From: Nocardia sp. NBC_00508
GTDB lineage: Bacteria > Actinomycetota > Actinomycetes > Mycobacteriales > Mycobacteriaceae
NCBI RefSeq assembly: GCF_036346875.1
Contig: NZ_CP107852.1
Coordinates: 6,758,001 to 6,822,000, forward strand
Direction: 5' to 3'
Length of the DNA stretch: 64,000 nucleotides
The notes beneath the pieces were generated by a model. The model did not search any database. It was not told the origin of the DNA and saw only the letters and a program-made list of their open reading frames with translations. Shown here one piece after another: positions 9,549 through 17,937 of this stretch; position 1 is the first letter of the stretch; the number at the start of each line of letters is the position of its first letter. The position numbers were made by a program, and so were the translations under genes.

Positions 9549-10417
9549 TCTACCCGCTCGTCCGCGAGCTGGCCGAAGACGGGATCCCCGTCACGGTGAC
9601 GTGCCGGGTGCTGAAACTGGCTCGTCAGCCGTACTACCGATGGCTGGCCGAACCGGTCACTGCCGCCGAACTCGACCAGGCGTATCGGGCCAACGCGCTG
9701 TTCGACGCCCATCGCGACGATCCCGAATTCGGGTACCGATTTCTCGCCGACGAGGCCCGCGCCGCCGGTGAACCGATGGCCGACCGCACTGCATGGCGGA
9801 TCTGTTCGGCCCAGGGCTGGTGGAGTGCGTTCGGCAAGAAGCGACGCGGAAAGGGCAAGGCCGGCCCGCCGGTCCACGATGACCTGGTCCAACGCGACTT
9901 CACCGCTGAGGCTCCGAATCGGTTGTGGCTGGCCGACATTTCCGAACATCAGACAGGCGAGGGCAAGCTCTACATTTGTGCGGTCAAGGACGTCTATTCC
10001 AACCGGATCGTCGGCTACTCCATCGACTCACGCATGAAATCGGCGCTGGCGGTGCACGCGCTCAACAATGCGGTGGCTCGCCGTGGCGAGGTGGCCGGTT
10101 GCATTCTGCACACCGACCGCGGATCGCAATTTCGCAGCCGGAAATTCGTGCGAGCCCTGACTCGTCACGGCATGGCCGGGTCGATGGGCCGTGTCGGCGC
10201 GGCCGGTGACAATGCCGCCATGGAGAGTTTCTTCGCGCTGCTGCAGAAGAATGTCCTCGACCGCCGATCCTGGTGCAGCCGTGAGGAATTGCGCATCGCG
10301 ATCGTCACCTGGATCGAACGGACCTACCACCGCCGCCGACGCCAAGCTACCCTCGGCCGTTTGACGCCGGTCCAATACGAGACCATCATGACCCCACCGG
10401 CCAGTCAGGCCGCGTGA
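9545..10417 (+). CDS. IS3-family transposase OrfB (integrase core), copy 1
   Basis: A 290-residue protein beginning MIYPLVRELAEDGIPVTV, with an HTH_21-type segment (EFGYRFLADEARAAG) and a complete integrase core. DDE residues occur in LWLADISEHQ, CILHTDRGSQF and NAAMESFFALLQKNVL. The full catalytic set and family-typical length suggest an active enzyme, made as an OrfAB fusion by frameshifting. It also matches the second copy at 50700-51572. Confidence 0.93.
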   Translation: MIYPLVRELAEDGIPVTVTCRVLKLARQPYYRWLAEPVTAAELDQAYRANALFDAHRDDPEFGYRFLADEARAAGEPMADRTAWRICSAQGWWSAFGKKRRGKGKAGPPVHDDLVQRDFTAEAPNRLWLADISEHQTGEGKLYICAVKDVYSNRIVGYSIDSRMKSALAVHALNNAVARRGEVAGCILHTDRGSQFRSRKFVRALTRHGMAGSMGRVGAAGDNAAMESFFALLQKNVLDRRSWCSREELRIAIVTWIERTYHRRRRQATLGRLTPVQYETIMTPPASQAA

Positions 10418-10452
10418 TCGAATCTGTCACCCGATCGTGCAGCAGTCCCTTC

Positions 10453-11021
10453 GAGGCTGCGGTCGCGGGGTCGCTCGGCAAAACACCGGTCGCCCTCCTG
10501 GGGCAGCTGACCCGACCACGAACCGCGGCTTAAGTCGACGGCAGACTTTTCGAGATTTAGGGTTATCGGAGATAGTGAAATCCAGCTCGCGCCGCTTGAC
10601 CAGCGCAGACACGCGCGTCTCTGTAGTGTCCCAAAAGCGTGCCGGTGCAGACGATTTCGGCTGAATGCACCGCAGGCCGCTGGGAACTTACACCGCATCG
10701 GCGGGCCGTGTGGTCGTCTTACGAAGGCTGCGACTCTAATGTAGGTTGGCCTGCCAGTTTGATCCATATCAGACTGCTTCACGAACGTTGTCAAATTTGT
10801 ACATGATGTCGATCGGGGCGCGGGTTAGAGTCGGTTCACAAAATCCTGTGGTGTGCGTGAGGGTATTCTGCGTCCGTTTCGTCGAGTCTCGCGCTGGGTG
10901 GGGGCCGCTTGTGTGGCCGGATGATGACACCCCGCGGCAGTCACCGGCTGCAGGCCAGTTTGGAACCGGCGATCGGTCGGGGATAGCGATCGGCTCAGTT
11001 TCGAAAGTTTGAGGTAGGGCA
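10453..11021. other. Intergenic region upstream of the SDR/KAS III operon
   Basis: 569 bases with no supportable gene. The right part is less GC-rich than its surroundings and probably holds the promoter of the operon starting at 11022. I cannot assign -35/-10 boxes with confidence. A GAGGTAGGG Shine-Dalgarno sequence lies just before 11022. The left edge carries the IS target duplication. Confidence 0.5.
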
Positions 11022-11840
11022 GTGTCAGTAAAGAATCCGTTCAGAATCGATGGCCAGACCGCGTTCGTTACAGGTGCATCGAGAGGTATCGGCCGGGCGA
11101 TTGCGGTTGGCCTGGCGGAGGCGGGGGCCGACGTCGCGGTGCTGGCCCGCGACGCTGGGCAACTGGACAAGGTGGCGACGGAAATCGAGCACACCGGTCG
11201 CCGGGCACTGACGTGCGTGTGCGATGTCAGCGATGCGTCGTCGGTGGCTGTCGCCGTGGACCGAGTTTTCGATGAGTTCGGAACCCTGGATATCGTTGTC
11301 AATAACGTTGGTGGTGTCGAGCACGTCGGACCTTTCTTGGACCTGCAGGATGATGACTGGCAACAGGTCATGGCCACCACACTCGGGTCTGTAGTCAATG
11401 TATGCAGGGCCGTCGGCCCGCGTCTGATCGAACAGGGCGGCACGGTCATCAACGTGGCCTCCATGGCGGGCACAGCGGGGATGCCTATGCTTGCGCCTTA
11501 CGCCGCAGCCAAGGCGGGGGTCATCTCGCTGACCCGGACTCTCGCGGCTGAATGGGCCCGGGCCGGCGTGCGTGTCAACGCGCTCGCACCAGGCTGGATC
11601 TCCACAGACCTGACGCGGACCTTCGTTGACAACGCGCGCGTTTCAGACGGCCTGATGATGGCCGTTCCTCAGGGTAGGTGGGGTGAGCCCTCCGATATTG
11701 CTGGCGCAGCAATATATTTGGCCTCCGACTCGGCACGGTTGATCACCGGTGCGTGTCTGATGATGGATGGTGGAACGACTTGTTTCGTAGGTGGCCCGGC
11801 GATGATCGATCTGCTCGATCTCGGTCGCATTCCGGTCTGA
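11022..11840 (+). CDS. SDR-family oxidoreductase (FabG-like)
   Basis: A 272-residue classical short-chain dehydrogenase. It has the Rossmann glycine motif TGASRGIGRAI (about residues 18-28), NNVGG, a catalytic Ser in NVASMAGTAG, YAAAKAGVISLTRTLAAEW for Tyr/Lys, and the C-terminal GxxxMMDGG motif. GTG at 11022 is chosen because GAGGTAGGG lies just upstream. It is the first gene of a four-gene operon with KAS III, acyltransferase and acyl-CoA-oxidase-like genes, so it probably reduces a beta-keto acyl intermediate or another hydroxyl/keto position of the product. The usual NNAG is NNVGG here, a tolerated variant. The substrate is unknown. Confidence 0.85.
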   Translation: MSVKNPFRIDGQTAFVTGASRGIGRAIAVGLAEAGADVAVLARDAGQLDKVATEIEHTGRRALTCVCDVSDASSVAVAVDRVFDEFGTLDIVVNNVGGVEHVGPFLDLQDDDWQQVMATTLGSVVNVCRAVGPRLIEQGGTVINVASMAGTAGMPMLAPYAAAKAGVISLTRTLAAEWARAGVRVNALAPGWISTDLTRTFVDNARVSDGLMMAVPQGRWGEPSDIAGAAIYLASDSARLITGACLMMDGGTTCFVGGPAMIDLLDLGRIPV

Positions 11841-11920
11841 CAGACCAGCAATCAGTACTGGTCGAACCATTGGCGCCTGCCGCCGATCATGTCACGTCCC
11901 CCTGGCTGAAGAGTGAATCC

Positions 11921-13024
11921 ATGTGTAGCAAAACCATGACATCTTCCCTGCGGTTACAAGTCGGCGATCGCCACAATCGCAGGCCCGACGGCAGGTTCGA
12001 AAAGTCATCGGACGTCCGAATCGGTATCGGAGTACTCGGGACCGGTAGGTACGTGCCGCAGCAAGTGCGAACCAACGAAGAGGTGGCTGCCCATGTCGGA
12101 GTGACGCCACACTGGATCACGGAGCGTACCGGGGTGCGGAATCGGTATGTCGCCGGCAGAGATCAGGCCGCTTCCGACCTCGCCGCCGAGGCGGTGCGCG
12201 GCGCTTTGCGATCCGCAGGCATGGTTGCTGGAGATCTCGATCTGATCGTGCTGGCGACTTCGACGCCCGACGAACTCGGTCCGTCCACTGCGTGCCGGCT
12301 GCAGGCGTTGCTGGGTGCCGAGCGAGCAGTAGCTCTCGATGTGTCCGCGGCCTGCGCCGGTTGGCTTTTCGCTACGCGAGTGGCAGTCGACTGGCTGCGC
12401 GTCGACACCGATGTGCGGCGTGCGGTGGTGGTGGGTGTTGAGGTGTACTCCCGGTTCCTGAACCTGTCCGACCGTGCTACGGCCGTGTTGTTCGGCGATG
12501 GAGCGGCGGCGACGATTCTGGGACCGGTCGCGCCGGGCTCGGGTTTCGGTCATATCGGCTTGGGTTCGGATGGACGTCAGGCGGGCGATGTTCTGATTCC
12601 CGCGGGCGGGAGTAGGGAACCGGTCGACATCGAAAGCATCGACCGTGGTCGGCATCGTATTCACATGAATGGCCGGGCGGTGCGAGACTTCATATTGGAT
12701 GTCTTTCCGAAGGCGGCCGAAGATGCGTTGAAAAGATCATCTCTGTCTGTATCCGAAATCGACGCAGTTGTCGCACATCAGCCCAATCCGGTGTTACTAC
12801 GCCAGGCCTGTAAGGATGCCGGATTCGATCCTGATCGCCTGATAGTCGTGGGTGATCAAGTCGGTAATATCGGCGCGGCTTCGATGCCCTACGGACTGGC
12901 CGAGGCTCATGCCGATGGGCGGCTATGTCGAGGTGATCATGTGCTCATCGTCGGCTTCGGTGCCGGATTGACCTGGGGGAGCACCGTTCTCACCTGGGAC
13001 ACCGACACTTTGTCGTTGTTGTGA
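11921..13024 (+). CDS. Beta-ketoacyl-ACP synthase III (FabH-like)
   Basis: A 367-residue thiolase-fold condensing enzyme. The catalytic Cys is at about residue 145 (DVSAACAGW), followed by the His of AHQPN and the Asn of QVGNIGAAS, giving the Cys-His-Asn triad of FabH. The frame is open from 11753, but ATG 11921 removes a tail overlapping the SDR gene. About 35 residues still precede the conserved start (IGIGVLGTGRYVPQQ), so a later start remains possible. Such enzymes start fatty-acid or polyketide chains, or make C-C, ester or amide bonds in secondary metabolism. With an acyltransferase next door, a role in chain initiation or acyl transfer is likely. Confidence 0.9.
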   Translation: MCSKTMTSSLRLQVGDRHNRRPDGRFEKSSDVRIGIGVLGTGRYVPQQVRTNEEVAAHVGVTPHWITERTGVRNRYVAGRDQAASDLAAEAVRGALRSAGMVAGDLDLIVLATSTPDELGPSTACRLQALLGAERAVALDVSAACAGWLFATRVAVDWLRVDTDVRRAVVVGVEVYSRFLNLSDRATAVLFGDGAAATILGPVAPGSGFGHIGLGSDGRQAGDVLIPAGGSREPVDIESIDRGRHRIHMNGRAVRDFILDVFPKAAEDALKRSSLSVSEIDAVVAHQPNPVLLRQACKDAGFDPDRLIVVGDQVGNIGAASMPYGLAEAHADGRLCRGDHVLIVGFGAGLTWGSTVLTWDTDTLSLL

Positions 13025-13041
13025 CGAGGCGGTGAACCGAT

Positions 13042-13989
13042 ATGCGATCCAATCCTTTCATTTTTCTTGTACCCGGCCAAGGGAGCGATCCCCGGGGAGC
13101 GTTACTCGGCTTGTATCGGACGGCTGAAAGTGTTCGTCGGGAGGTCGACGGGCTTCTTGACGAGGTCGAACAATCGGCGGAGGGATCGGCCACGGCAGTT
13201 CGAGATATTCTGTTGACAGAAGACTGGAAAGCACCGCTCGGACCGGGTGTTCCGCAGATCGCCAACTATACAATATCTGTGGTTCTAGCGAGGGTTCTCG
13301 CGACGGTGGGCGTACGTCCCGATGCGGTAGTCGGCCAGAGCTTCGGTGAGATTGCAGCATTGGTATGCGCCGGTGTTTTCGACGTATCGGACGGAGTCCG
13401 GGCGGTCGATGCTCTGAATTCCGCATTCAAAGATTTTGAAGGTAAGGGCGCAATGGTGCTGGTGTGTGCATCGGAACGCGTGACGCGGTCGATGCTCGCC
13501 GACCTCGGGCGCTCGGACCTGGTAGTCGCCTGCGTCAATACTCCACAGCAGACGATTGTCAGTGGACCGATGGATGCCGTCGACGCTCTCCTGTCGCGGA
13601 GTGCAGTCGGTCCCCGCCTGGTCAGGCTTCCTGTGCCATACGCCTCTCACCATCCCGAGCTTCAGGCTGTTGCCGAGCGGTTCCGGGCGGGCTTGCGCCG
13701 GATACCCCACCGTCCCTTGGGGGTTCCGGTGTTCTCGCCGGTTCGGCGTCGTGCATACACCGATAGCGATGATCTCTATGACGCATTGGCCGACTGTGTG
13801 ACCAAACCCGTCTATCTTCCGGAGATATTGGATATGGTCGCGGCTGACCGTGCGCCTTTTTTCATCGAGCTCGGAGTGGGCGACAGCTTATGCCGATGCG
13901 TCCAAGCCACAAGGCCCGAATCGCGCACGCTTGCACCACTGAACGGCAGTCTTTCATGGCTGACCGAAATTTGTCCGGACTTCGGCTGA
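13042..13989 (+). CDS. Stand-alone acyltransferase (FabD/PKS AT-like)
   Basis: A 315-residue acyl-CoA:ACP acyltransferase. The early PGQG motif is at residues 11-14, the nucleophile Ser100 lies in VGQSFGEIAAL, and the catalytic His is in PYASHHPELQ. Stand-alone AT proteins load malonyl or other acyl units onto a carrier. The gene follows KAS III by 17 bases. No acyl carrier protein gene is visible nearby, so it may serve a carrier elsewhere, perhaps the PKS-like system at the left edge. Substrate specificity cannot be read reliably here. Confidence 0.88.
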   Translation: MRSNPFIFLVPGQGSDPRGALLGLYRTAESVRREVDGLLDEVEQSAEGSATAVRDILLTEDWKAPLGPGVPQIANYTISVVLARVLATVGVRPDAVVGQSFGEIAALVCAGVFDVSDGVRAVDALNSAFKDFEGKGAMVLVCASERVTRSMLADLGRSDLVVACVNTPQQTIVSGPMDAVDALLSRSAVGPRLVRLPVPYASHHPELQAVAERFRAGLRRIPHRPLGVPVFSPVRRRAYTDSDDLYDALADCVTKPVYLPEILDMVAADRAPFFIELGVGDSLCRCVQATRPESRTLAPLNGSLSWLTEICPDFG

Positions 13990-14024
13990 CAGGTTGCGGC
14001 CGGTGAAGAAAACTGGAGTTCTAG

Positions 14025-15836
14025 ATGACTGCACATCACCCCGGAAGCAAATCCTCGGCTACGTCCCTCGTGGCCGACCTACGGCTTTTTTTCGCGGGTT
14101 TGGAGTCGCAGTCTTCGCCGGACGTGGTGCAGTGGCTGCACAAAGCCGTTCCTGACTCTGCATTCTACTGGCCCGATGGCATGGCGCAGCACGAGCGCCT
14201 GAGCCTGTGTTACGTACGATCGCGGGCGGCGGGCCGATCAGCTCCGCCCGCCAAAGAACTGATCAGGGACCCACGCGCATTGGCCGCACTGCTGACCCGG
14301 CTAGCGGTGGCCGATCCGGTGATGTTCCATATTTGCCTGGTGCATTACACACTGGTGCTGGCGCCGATCCTGGAGTCGGATCCCGACGCTGAGCGAAACG
14401 GCTTGCGCGACATCCGATCCGACCTGGAGTCTATGGCATCCTTCGGTGCCGCACTGATAACCGAGAGCTCGCGCCGCAGTAACAGTCACCTGCACCCGTG
14501 TACGCGAGCCACGTTCGACCCGGCCAACCATGATTTCGTTCTGGACACACCCGATGGCGATGCTGCGAAATTCCCTAACAACACCGGACATCCGGCCGTC
14601 GCCAAGACAGGCGCCGTCTATGCACAGCTTGTCGTAGACGGTCACGAACGCGGGATGTTCGTGTTCATCGTTTCACTGCGCGGGCCGGACGGGACCGTGG
14701 CCCCCGGAGTGGAGCTGACGGCCGCCCCGGACTCATTCGCGCTCGCATCAGACTATACATACGTGCGCTTCAACCGGATGCGCATTCCCTTCCATACGTG
14801 GCTGCCCGACGGCGCTACCCTAGATGCACACGGCGGGTTCCACGACCCCGAACGTGACGTCGACGCTCGCCGGACCAGGACGATGAGTATCGGAGCCCCG
14901 CTCGTGTGGCGCAGCATAATCGCCGCGAGTGCCGGCGTAACGCAGGGCGCCGCTCAGATACTGCACACGCACGTCAAAGACCACGTGACGATGGGTCGGC
15001 TGGCCCCGGCTCAACCACTTGGCCGGTATCGTCCGGTCCAGGAGACGCGGCTCGGCGCTGTGGCATCCGCATACGTGCTGGCGATCGTCGCCAATCACAC
15101 GACGGGAAGGCGCCCAGCGCAGAGTGCACATCATGCAAGCGAAGCGATCTGGGCGCCGTGGTCTGCCGTAGACCGCGAGCTGCCGTTATTCAAAGTTATC
15201 GCGACTCGCACCTGCGCTGACATCGTCGAGCGGTGCCGAGCATGTTGCGGCGCAAACGGCTTCACCGCCTACAATCGGCTCAACGCCTTCCATGGCTGGG
15301 CACATGCATACACCGCCGCAGGCGGAGACAACAGTCTCATCCTGTTGGACACCGCACATGGTATGGCCGCTTTGAACGGCTACCAGCCGCCCGCCCCCGA
15401 ACCGGCCATCGCCTCCACTGCGGACCTTACCGAACCATCGACCTGGCTCCCGCTGGCCCGCGCAGCCGAGCACGAGCTACAACGACGACTTGTCATCAGT
15501 CTCGAAACCAGCCGTAACGGAGGAGCCGATGAATTCACCGCATGGAACGAGAATCTCACCCTTGCTCGAACTGCGGCATCCGTGCATGCGGATCGTCTCC
15601 TTCTGGAGTTGTTGTCTGCGGTGCACGACACTGCTCCGAATCCAGTAGGCCGGTTACTTCGTCTGTACGGATTGGCGTGGATCGAGGACCGCGCGGCCAT
15701 ACTGATGGATATGCGGCTCGTACCGCCAGATCTGCTCGACCGCGTCTGGAGTCGGCGCCGGGGACTTTGTGACGAGTTGGAACCCCACATCGCAGACCTA
15801 GTAGGAGTGTTCGACTTTCCTGATCTGTGTCGTTGA
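14025..15836 (+). CDS. Acyl-CoA oxidase/dehydrogenase-like flavoprotein
   Basis: A 603-residue protein with the length and layout of acyl-CoA oxidases. An N-terminal helical domain leads to a middle beta domain (YAQLVVDGHERGMFVFIVSL). A flavin-binding helical domain follows (WRSIIAASAGVTQGAAQI, HVKDHVTMGR, AYTAAGGDNSLILLD) and then an extra C-terminal helical domain. Oxidases of this family introduce an alpha,beta double bond using O2 as acceptor. In this operon it probably desaturates an acyl thioester made by the upstream enzymes. The catalytic Glu could not be placed without alignment. The start is ATG 14025 after CTGGAGTTCT. Confidence 0.82.
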   Translation: MTAHHPGSKSSATSLVADLRLFFAGLESQSSPDVVQWLHKAVPDSAFYWPDGMAQHERLSLCYVRSRAAGRSAPPAKELIRDPRALAALLTRLAVADPVMFHICLVHYTLVLAPILESDPDAERNGLRDIRSDLESMASFGAALITESSRRSNSHLHPCTRATFDPANHDFVLDTPDGDAAKFPNNTGHPAVAKTGAVYAQLVVDGHERGMFVFIVSLRGPDGTVAPGVELTAAPDSFALASDYTYVRFNRMRIPFHTWLPDGATLDAHGGFHDPERDVDARRTRTMSIGAPLVWRSIIAASAGVTQGAAQILHTHVKDHVTMGRLAPAQPLGRYRPVQETRLGAVASAYVLAIVANHTTGRRPAQSAHHASEAIWAPWSAVDRELPLFKVIATRTCADIVERCRACCGANGFTAYNRLNAFHGWAHAYTAAGGDNSLILLDTAHGMAALNGYQPPAPEPAIASTADLTEPSTWLPLARAAEHELQRRLVISLETSRNGGADEFTAWNENLTLARTAASVHADRLLLELLSAVHDTAPNPVGRLLRLYGLAWIEDRAAILMDMRLVPPDLLDRVWSRRRGLCDELEPHIADLVGVFDFPDLCR

Positions 15837-16043
15837 CCTGACGCGATCGGTCGAAGGCCGTCCAACACAACGACGAGGGCTCAGGGCAGCTCGAACCCTC
15901 TCCGAGGCAGGCTTTGCTTACCGGCAATAGTGTTGACCCACAATGACCGGTCCCCGATGACGCGGCCTCCTGAGCGGGGGCCAGATCAGGTGGTCTCATT
16001 TAGTGGGGACGGGCCATGTGTCTCCCAATGGCATTGATTGAAC

Positions 16044-16062
16044 AGCCCTGCGCAGCAGGGCT
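16044..16062 (+). terminator. Hairpin downstream of the acyl-CoA-oxidase operon
   Basis: A perfect 8-bp stem, AGCCCTGC / GCAGGGCT, with a 3-base loop. No T-run follows, so it may be a weak terminator or part of an IS end. It lies about 200 bases after the operon stop and before an IS5-type remnant. Confidence 0.45.
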
Positions 16063-16086
16063 GATCGTGCATCATGGTCGCGGGGC

Positions 16087-16601
16087 TATGAACCCGCCGA
16101 TCACGCCATCGGGCGCTCCCGCGGCGGGCTGACGACCAAAGTTCATCTGGCCGCCGATGGGAACGGTCACGACCTGGCTGTGCTGCTCACACCCGGGCAG
16201 ACCAACGACTCACCGTTGCTGCCGCCGCTGCTCGACGCGGTCGCGGTGCCCCGCCTCAATGGCGGCCCACCCCGACGCAATCCCGATGTGGTGATCGCCG
16301 ACCGCGCCTATCCGCAGCGTCGAATCGAAGTCTGTTGCGCCGCAAACGCATCCAGACCGTGATTCCTGAACGCCGCGATCAGGTCGCCCATCGCAAACGC
16401 AAGGGCCGCGCTGGTGGGCGGGCACCGAGCTTCGACACCGAGACCTACAAACGGCGCAACGTCGTCGAACGTGCCTTCAACAAAGCCAAGCACTGGCGCG
16501 CGGTGGCCACCCGCTATGACAAGCTCGCGATCACCTACCGAGCCGGATTCGTCCTGGCCCTCATCGTCGAATGGCTCAAGTCATTGGGAGACCCGACCTA
16601 G
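16087..16601 (+). pseudogene. IS5-family transposase, 3' remnant with frameshift
   Basis: Only the C-terminal part of a DDE transposase remains. The first frame shows HAIGRSRGGLTTKVHLAADG and PGQTNDSPLL, then DVVIADRAYPQRR with the second catalytic Asp. A frameshift near 16325-16335 leads into LRRKRIQTVIPERRDQ and YKRRNVVERAFNKAKHWRA with the final Glu, ending WLKSLGDPT at 16601. The N-terminal half and left end of the IS are missing. Confidence 0.85.
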
Positions 16602-17176
16602 TGCCAGTCGCCGATTAGCAGCTCAAGGTTGTTCCGCGCCAGCCGCCGGAGGGATTGGCGCCCATCGCTGTCAAGCCAGGCTTCCATCGCCACCCGGAAG
16701 GCTGTGACGGCGGCGGCGGCGGGAAGCCGCACCTGCACCGCATCCGGTTCTTTCTTGGTGCGGCTGGCGACGAAGTCGCGCAGCAGCTTCTCGAAGTTGT
16801 TCAACGCCTGTAGGTGACCGAGGGTCAGTGCCGGGGTCTCCTGAATAATCCGGAGCGCGTTGACTTGGTTGGGGTTGTTGTCAAAGTAGCGAGCTGTGAG
16901 CTCGTTGCAGAGCGCCAACAGGGAATCTGGGATCGGCTCCTTTGCAGGACGGCTGTTGAGAAAGCTGGCCGCCTCCGTGAGGTGTTCGCGAAATCGCGCC
17001 AGCAGCACGTCTTCCTTGGACGTGAAGTAGCGGAAGAAGGTGCGACGGGAGATCAGTGACGCCTCACAGATGTCGTCGATGGTGGTGAGGTCGTATCCGC
17101 GTTCTCGGAAAAGCTGCATCGCGCTGTCCTCGACAGCCGCCCTGGTCAGCGCCTTCTTACGCTCACGAAGACTCAT
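16598..17176 (-). CDS. TetR-family transcriptional regulator
   Basis: A 192-residue regulator starting MSLRERKKALTRAAVEDSAM at 17176. The N-terminal helix-turn-helix is textbook TetR (TIDDICEASLISRRTFFRYFTSKEDVL), followed by an all-helical ligand-binding domain. The longer open frame to 17368 has no support. Its stop overlaps the end of the IS5 remnant by 4 bases, so the IS landed at or near its 3' end. A possible operator lies 23-44 bases upstream (17199-17220). The most likely target is itself or a lost divergent gene; the aldehyde dehydrogenase further along is another candidate. Confidence 0.9.
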   Translation of the reverse strand: MSLRERKKALTRAAVEDSAMQLFRERGYDLTTIDDICEASLISRRTFFRYFTSKEDVLLARFREHLTEAASFLNSRPAKEPIPDSLLALCNELTARYFDNNPNQVNALRIIQETPALTLGHLQALNNFEKLLRDFVASRTKKEPDAVQVRLPAAAAVTAFRVAMEAWLDSDGRQSLRRLARNNLELLIGDWH

Positions 17177-17198
17177 GTCGGCGCCCACCCTGCCCAGG

Positions 17199-17220
17199 TT
17201 GTACGGAGATGTGTGTACAG
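17199..17220. promoter_or_regulatory. Candidate TetR operator
   Basis: Inverted half-sites TTGTAC (17199-17204) and GTACAG (17215-17220) are separated by 10 bases, just upstream of the TetR start at 17176. This is the size and place expected for an autoregulatory TetR operator. It is inferred from symmetry only. Confidence 0.4.
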
Positions 17221-17534
17221 CGTAGCGGCACAGATGCTGCGGGCGGCAATTGACATACCGGCGCGTCTGCCCATCGGTGTCAGTATGTTGTCGCGGCACG
17301 CATCGCCTTGGGTGGCGGCCGACACGGTGCTCAATTCGGCTACGGGTGGCATCAGCATCTCCTGCCATGTCTGCCTCTCGAGGCGTTCTGGCCAGATGGG
17401 CGTGGGTGTATACATGTCCGTCTCGGTCGGAAAGGTCGGGAGCATCCTCGAATGTGGATACGCGCCGCTACTGTGGGGCTCCCCTGAATAGTGAACATCC
17501 AACCTCGCAATCGAGGGCATCAGCCCACGCTCGT

Positions 17535-17895
17535 TCAAGCCCACCGCTGTGGTCGATCCAGTCGCGGAATTCCCGCCCGACCTGGCCGGTCGCCGCCTCG
17601 ACCGCAGCCGTCCCGATCTCGGGTGGTCGTCGGACCGATATCACCGACCTGACCTGCGGCGAGTGCGACATGTTCCTGTGCGCGATCCAAGACGAGCACT
17701 CCCGCCGCGTGCGGGGCTGGACCGTCGCCGGTCATATAGGGGGATCCATGACCGGGCCGAGCTGGTCGACTGGCGGCAAATCCGGCTCGAAGATCCACGT
17801 ACTCTCCTATCGCGTGGGAATCCCTCTGTCCGTTAGCATCTCGGCCGCCACACCAGCGATGTCGAAGCGCTCAGAACTCGCGCTGCGGCATTGAC
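17535..17895 (+). pseudogene. Joined fragments of two transposases (IS3 OrfB and an IS5-type)
   Basis: Near 17625-17725 the sequence reads DITDLTCGECDMFLCAIQDE, then HSRRVRGWTVA, a segment of an IS3-family OrfB core. At about 17755-17895 the frame runs into STGGKSGSKIHVLSYRVGIP, then LSVSISAATPAMS, part of an IS5-type DDE transposase. The start near 17535 (SFKPTAVVDPVAEF) lies in a different frame. No start codon, ends or full domain remain. The 314 bases before it (17221-17534) hold open frames but nothing I can support as a gene. Confidence 0.7.
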
Positions 17896-17937
17896 CTGCC
17901 ACAAGAAGCCGGCGAAATCAGCGACGTGAGGCACCGT

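Larger units (their letters stand above)
9187..10449. mobile_element. IS3-family insertion sequence, copy 1 (intact)
   Basis: 1263 bp with inverted termini. The left end is GGGACTGCTGCACGGATAGG and the right end, reverse-complemented, is GGGACTGCTGCACGATCGGG. A 3-bp direct repeat TTC flanks it (9184-9186 and 10450-10452), as expected for a simple IS3-type insertion. OrfA and orfB are intact and overlap. Translations and both edges match the copy at 50342-51604, so the copies appear identical and transposition was recent. Confidence 0.95.

Noticed and set aside
17213..17491. Plus-strand frame of 92 codons after the TetR gene
   Set aside because: Protein-like in places, but no family, no ribosome-binding site and located in IS debris.
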